DNA of 64,000 nt, taken from positions 1 to 64,000 of the forward strand of contig NZ_JBHSYO010000004.1 of the NCBI RefSeq assembly GCF_042662685.1, written 5' to 3'. The stretch is from Pseudobowmanella zhangzhouensis. Lineage in GTDB: Bacteria; Pseudomonadota; Gammaproteobacteria; Enterobacterales; Alteromonadaceae. Shown here piece by piece: positions 62,949 through 64,000 of this stretch. Below the pieces are notes generated by a model that saw nothing but the letters and a program-made list of their open reading frames with translations, did no database searches and was not told the DNA's origin. The position numbers and the translations under genes were made by a program. Within the stretch, counting starts at the first letter, position 1, and each line of letters starts with the position of its first letter.

Positions 62949-63479
62949 ATGTTACAACCAAGTAAAGACTGGTGTTGGTACTACGATAAGACACAGGATT
63001 GTCTGGCGATTGAGTTGTCTGACGAGATGGTATTTATGACGCCATATCGTGCGAAACAACTGAATCCGGATGCTCAGGACCGCCAGGGTTTCAGTCTGGA
63101 AGATATGCAGTTTTATATTGAAGTGACAGAGAAGTTGCAGGTGCATGCGGGCGAGTTCAGCGCCGCCCAATTGACCCAAATTGCACTCAATGCCACGGCG
63201 GTACAAAAGTTCTATAAACCGCAAATGCCCAAGAGTTGGTATTTCAATCGTCAGTCATATGCCGGAGTTCATGCCGGGCTGGCATTGTTAGAAAACATCG
63301 ATGGGCAAGGTTTAGTGTTACAAGTAGAAGCTGACCAACACGCCAGCCTGTGTATGCTGATTAGCGCCAGCATGCTGTTGGATGGACAAAAATCCCTTAA
63401 GCAATTTGAGGTGATCAAGGTCATGCACAACTACTTATATCCCTATCTGCCAGACGCACCGTTAGCGCGGTACGCCTAA
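62949..63479 (+). CDS. zapC: Cell division protein ZapC
   Basis: FtsZ-bundling Z-ring stabiliser, 176 residues. It starts with LQPSKDWCWYYDKTQDCLAIEL and holds MVFMTPYRAKQL, PKSWYFNRQSYAG and SLKQFEVIKVMHNYLYPYLP, the family's conserved blocks. The location between pyrD and rlmKL is the classic gammaproteobacterial position. It ends with a strong terminator. Confidence 0.93.
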   Translation: MLQPSKDWCWYYDKTQDCLAIELSDEMVFMTPYRAKQLNPDAQDRQGFSLEDMQFYIEVTEKLQVHAGEFSAAQLTQIALNATAVQKFYKPQMPKSWYFNRQSYAGVHAGLALLENIDGQGLVLQVEADQHASLCMLISASMLLDGQKSLKQFEVIKVMHNYLYPYLPDAPLARYA

Positions 63480-63489
63480 TCCCCTTGAT

Positions 63490-63515
63490 AGCCCCACAAT
63501 TGGGGCTTTTTTTTT
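63490..63515 (+). terminator. Terminator after zapC
   Basis: AGCCCCA (63490-63496) pairs with TGGGGCT (63501-63507) around a CAAT loop and is followed by a run of T. Confidence 0.9.
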
Positions 63516-63580
63516 ATCTGTGCGGTATACTTGCGCACAATTTTTATGTGGCCATGCCACCACTGTTTTTTAAGGTTTCT

Positions 63581-64000
63581 GTGTTACTTACCATTACTGC
63601 CGCCAAAGGCTTGGAAGATGTCTTACTGGCTGAACTCCAGCAGCTGTGCCCAACATTAACGTTTCAACTTAAACCCGGTTTAGTGCTGGTTGAAGGCGAG
63701 ATGGCTGATATGTATCGTATCTGTCTGCATTCCCGTCTGGCCAACCGTGTTTTACTGCAATTGGCCGAAGGGTCGGTGACCCATGCAGATCATCTGTACC
63801 AGTTGGCATCGGGTGTCGACTGGCCAGCGCATTTTGCCGTTGAGCGTTCATTTGCAGTAGATTTTCATGGCACCGACAATACCATTCGTAATACCCAATT
63901 CGGCGCGCTAAAAGTAAAAGATGCCGTCGTCGATCTATACCAGCAACGACTGAACCGTCGCCCGAATGTGGACAAACAAGAAGCCGATTGGCGCTTACAT
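63581..64000 (+). CDS. rlmKL: 23S rRNA methyltransferase RlmKL, N-terminal part (cut by window edge)
   Basis: The first 140 codons are visible and the frame is still open at the edge. The GTG at 63581 with TAAGG upstream gives MLLTITAAKGLEDVLLAEL, the family's N-terminus; an ATG at 63554 is in frame but less well placed. The next part (VLVEGEMADMYRICLHSRLANRVLL, then FAVDFHGTDNTIRNTQFGALKVKDAVVD) is the ferredoxin-like plus THUMP domain of RlmL. The whole enzyme makes m2G2445 and m7G2069 in 23S rRNA. Following pyrD-zapC is the usual order. Confidence 0.92.
   Translation, partial: MLLTITAAKGLEDVLLAELQQLCPTLTFQLKPGLVLVEGEMADMYRICLHSRLANRVLLQLAEGSVTHADHLYQLASGVDWPAHFAVERSFAVDFHGTDNTIRNTQFGALKVKDAVVDLYQQRLNRRPNVDKQEADWRLH

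Noticed and set aside
1..64000. CRISPR arrays, insertion sequences, prophage or integron features
   Set aside because: No regularly spaced repeats, transposase, integrase or phage-like genes were seen; gene order is that of a conserved chromosome.

Overview
The window looks like chromosomal core sequence from a marine gammaproteobacterium of the order Alteromonadales (Alteromonadaceae-like). This is inferred from gene content and order: pyrD-zapC-rlmKL, proQ-prc, csiV beside mfd, lolCDE, comEC-msbA-lpxK-ycaR-kdsB, a roughly 1600-residue NAD-glutamate dehydrogenase, and pepN followed by a DUF2835 gene. No database search was possible. I see no insertion sequence, integrase, CRISPR array, tRNA or rRNA. 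Genes are densely packed, often with 1-10 nt overlaps, and many transcription units end in a clear hairpin plus T-run.

Layout. 0-4 kb: a DUF4382 lipoprotein, a divergent HxlR regulator/YciI pair, and an overlapping SGNH hydrolase/acyltransferase-3 pair. 4-13 kb: rimO; a probably Fur-controlled porin/FMN-binding/PepSY operon; two chemoreceptors flanking nagZ. 12.8-18.8 kb (minus strand): pilZ-mfd-csiV-adenosyltransferase, one compact operon. 18.9-22 kb: lolC-lolD-lolE. 22-29.3 kb: DUF2062 opposite comEC, then msbA-lpxK-ycaR-kdsB-SDR (lipid A and KDO supply). 29.6-33.4 kb: a branched-chain 2-oxoacid dehydrogenase operon (E1a, E1b, two-lipoyl E2, no E3). 33.4-38.3 kb: an unknown anchored protein, rlmJ, a eukaryote-like protein kinase with an unassigned C-terminal half, tesB and a gamma-carbonic-anhydrase-like protein. 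38.6-44 kb: rsmF (minus), then a DUF3862 lipoprotein-msrC-acidic protein-proQ-prc run. 44-49.7 kb: two sodium-coupled transporters (NSS, NhaC), pepN and DUF2835. 49.9-56.8 kb: DUF1302-DUF1329-YCF48-like-RND/MMPL. 56.9-64 kb: NAD-GDH, pyrD, zapC and the start of rlmKL, which runs off the right edge.

How the genes work together. Envelope biogenesis dominates: lipoprotein release (LolCDE), lipid A flipping and synthesis (MsbA, LpxK, KdsB), peptidoglycan turnover and shape (NagZ, CsiV, Prc, ZapC), and outer-membrane proteins. Amino-acid catabolism is a second theme: PepN, the NSS importer with NhaC sodium recycling, the branched-chain dehydrogenase and NAD-GDH. RNA and ribosome modification (RimO, RlmJ, RsmF, RlmKL, ProQ) is scattered between them.

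Best candidates for poorly described biology are (1) the four-gene DUF1302/DUF1329/YCF48/RND locus, which has a strong inverted repeat in its leader; (2) the porin-FMN_bind-PepSY operon behind a Fur-like box, with an intact flavin-attachment motif; and (3) the protein kinase beside rlmJ, with a DWG motif and an unknown C-terminal half of about 300 residues.
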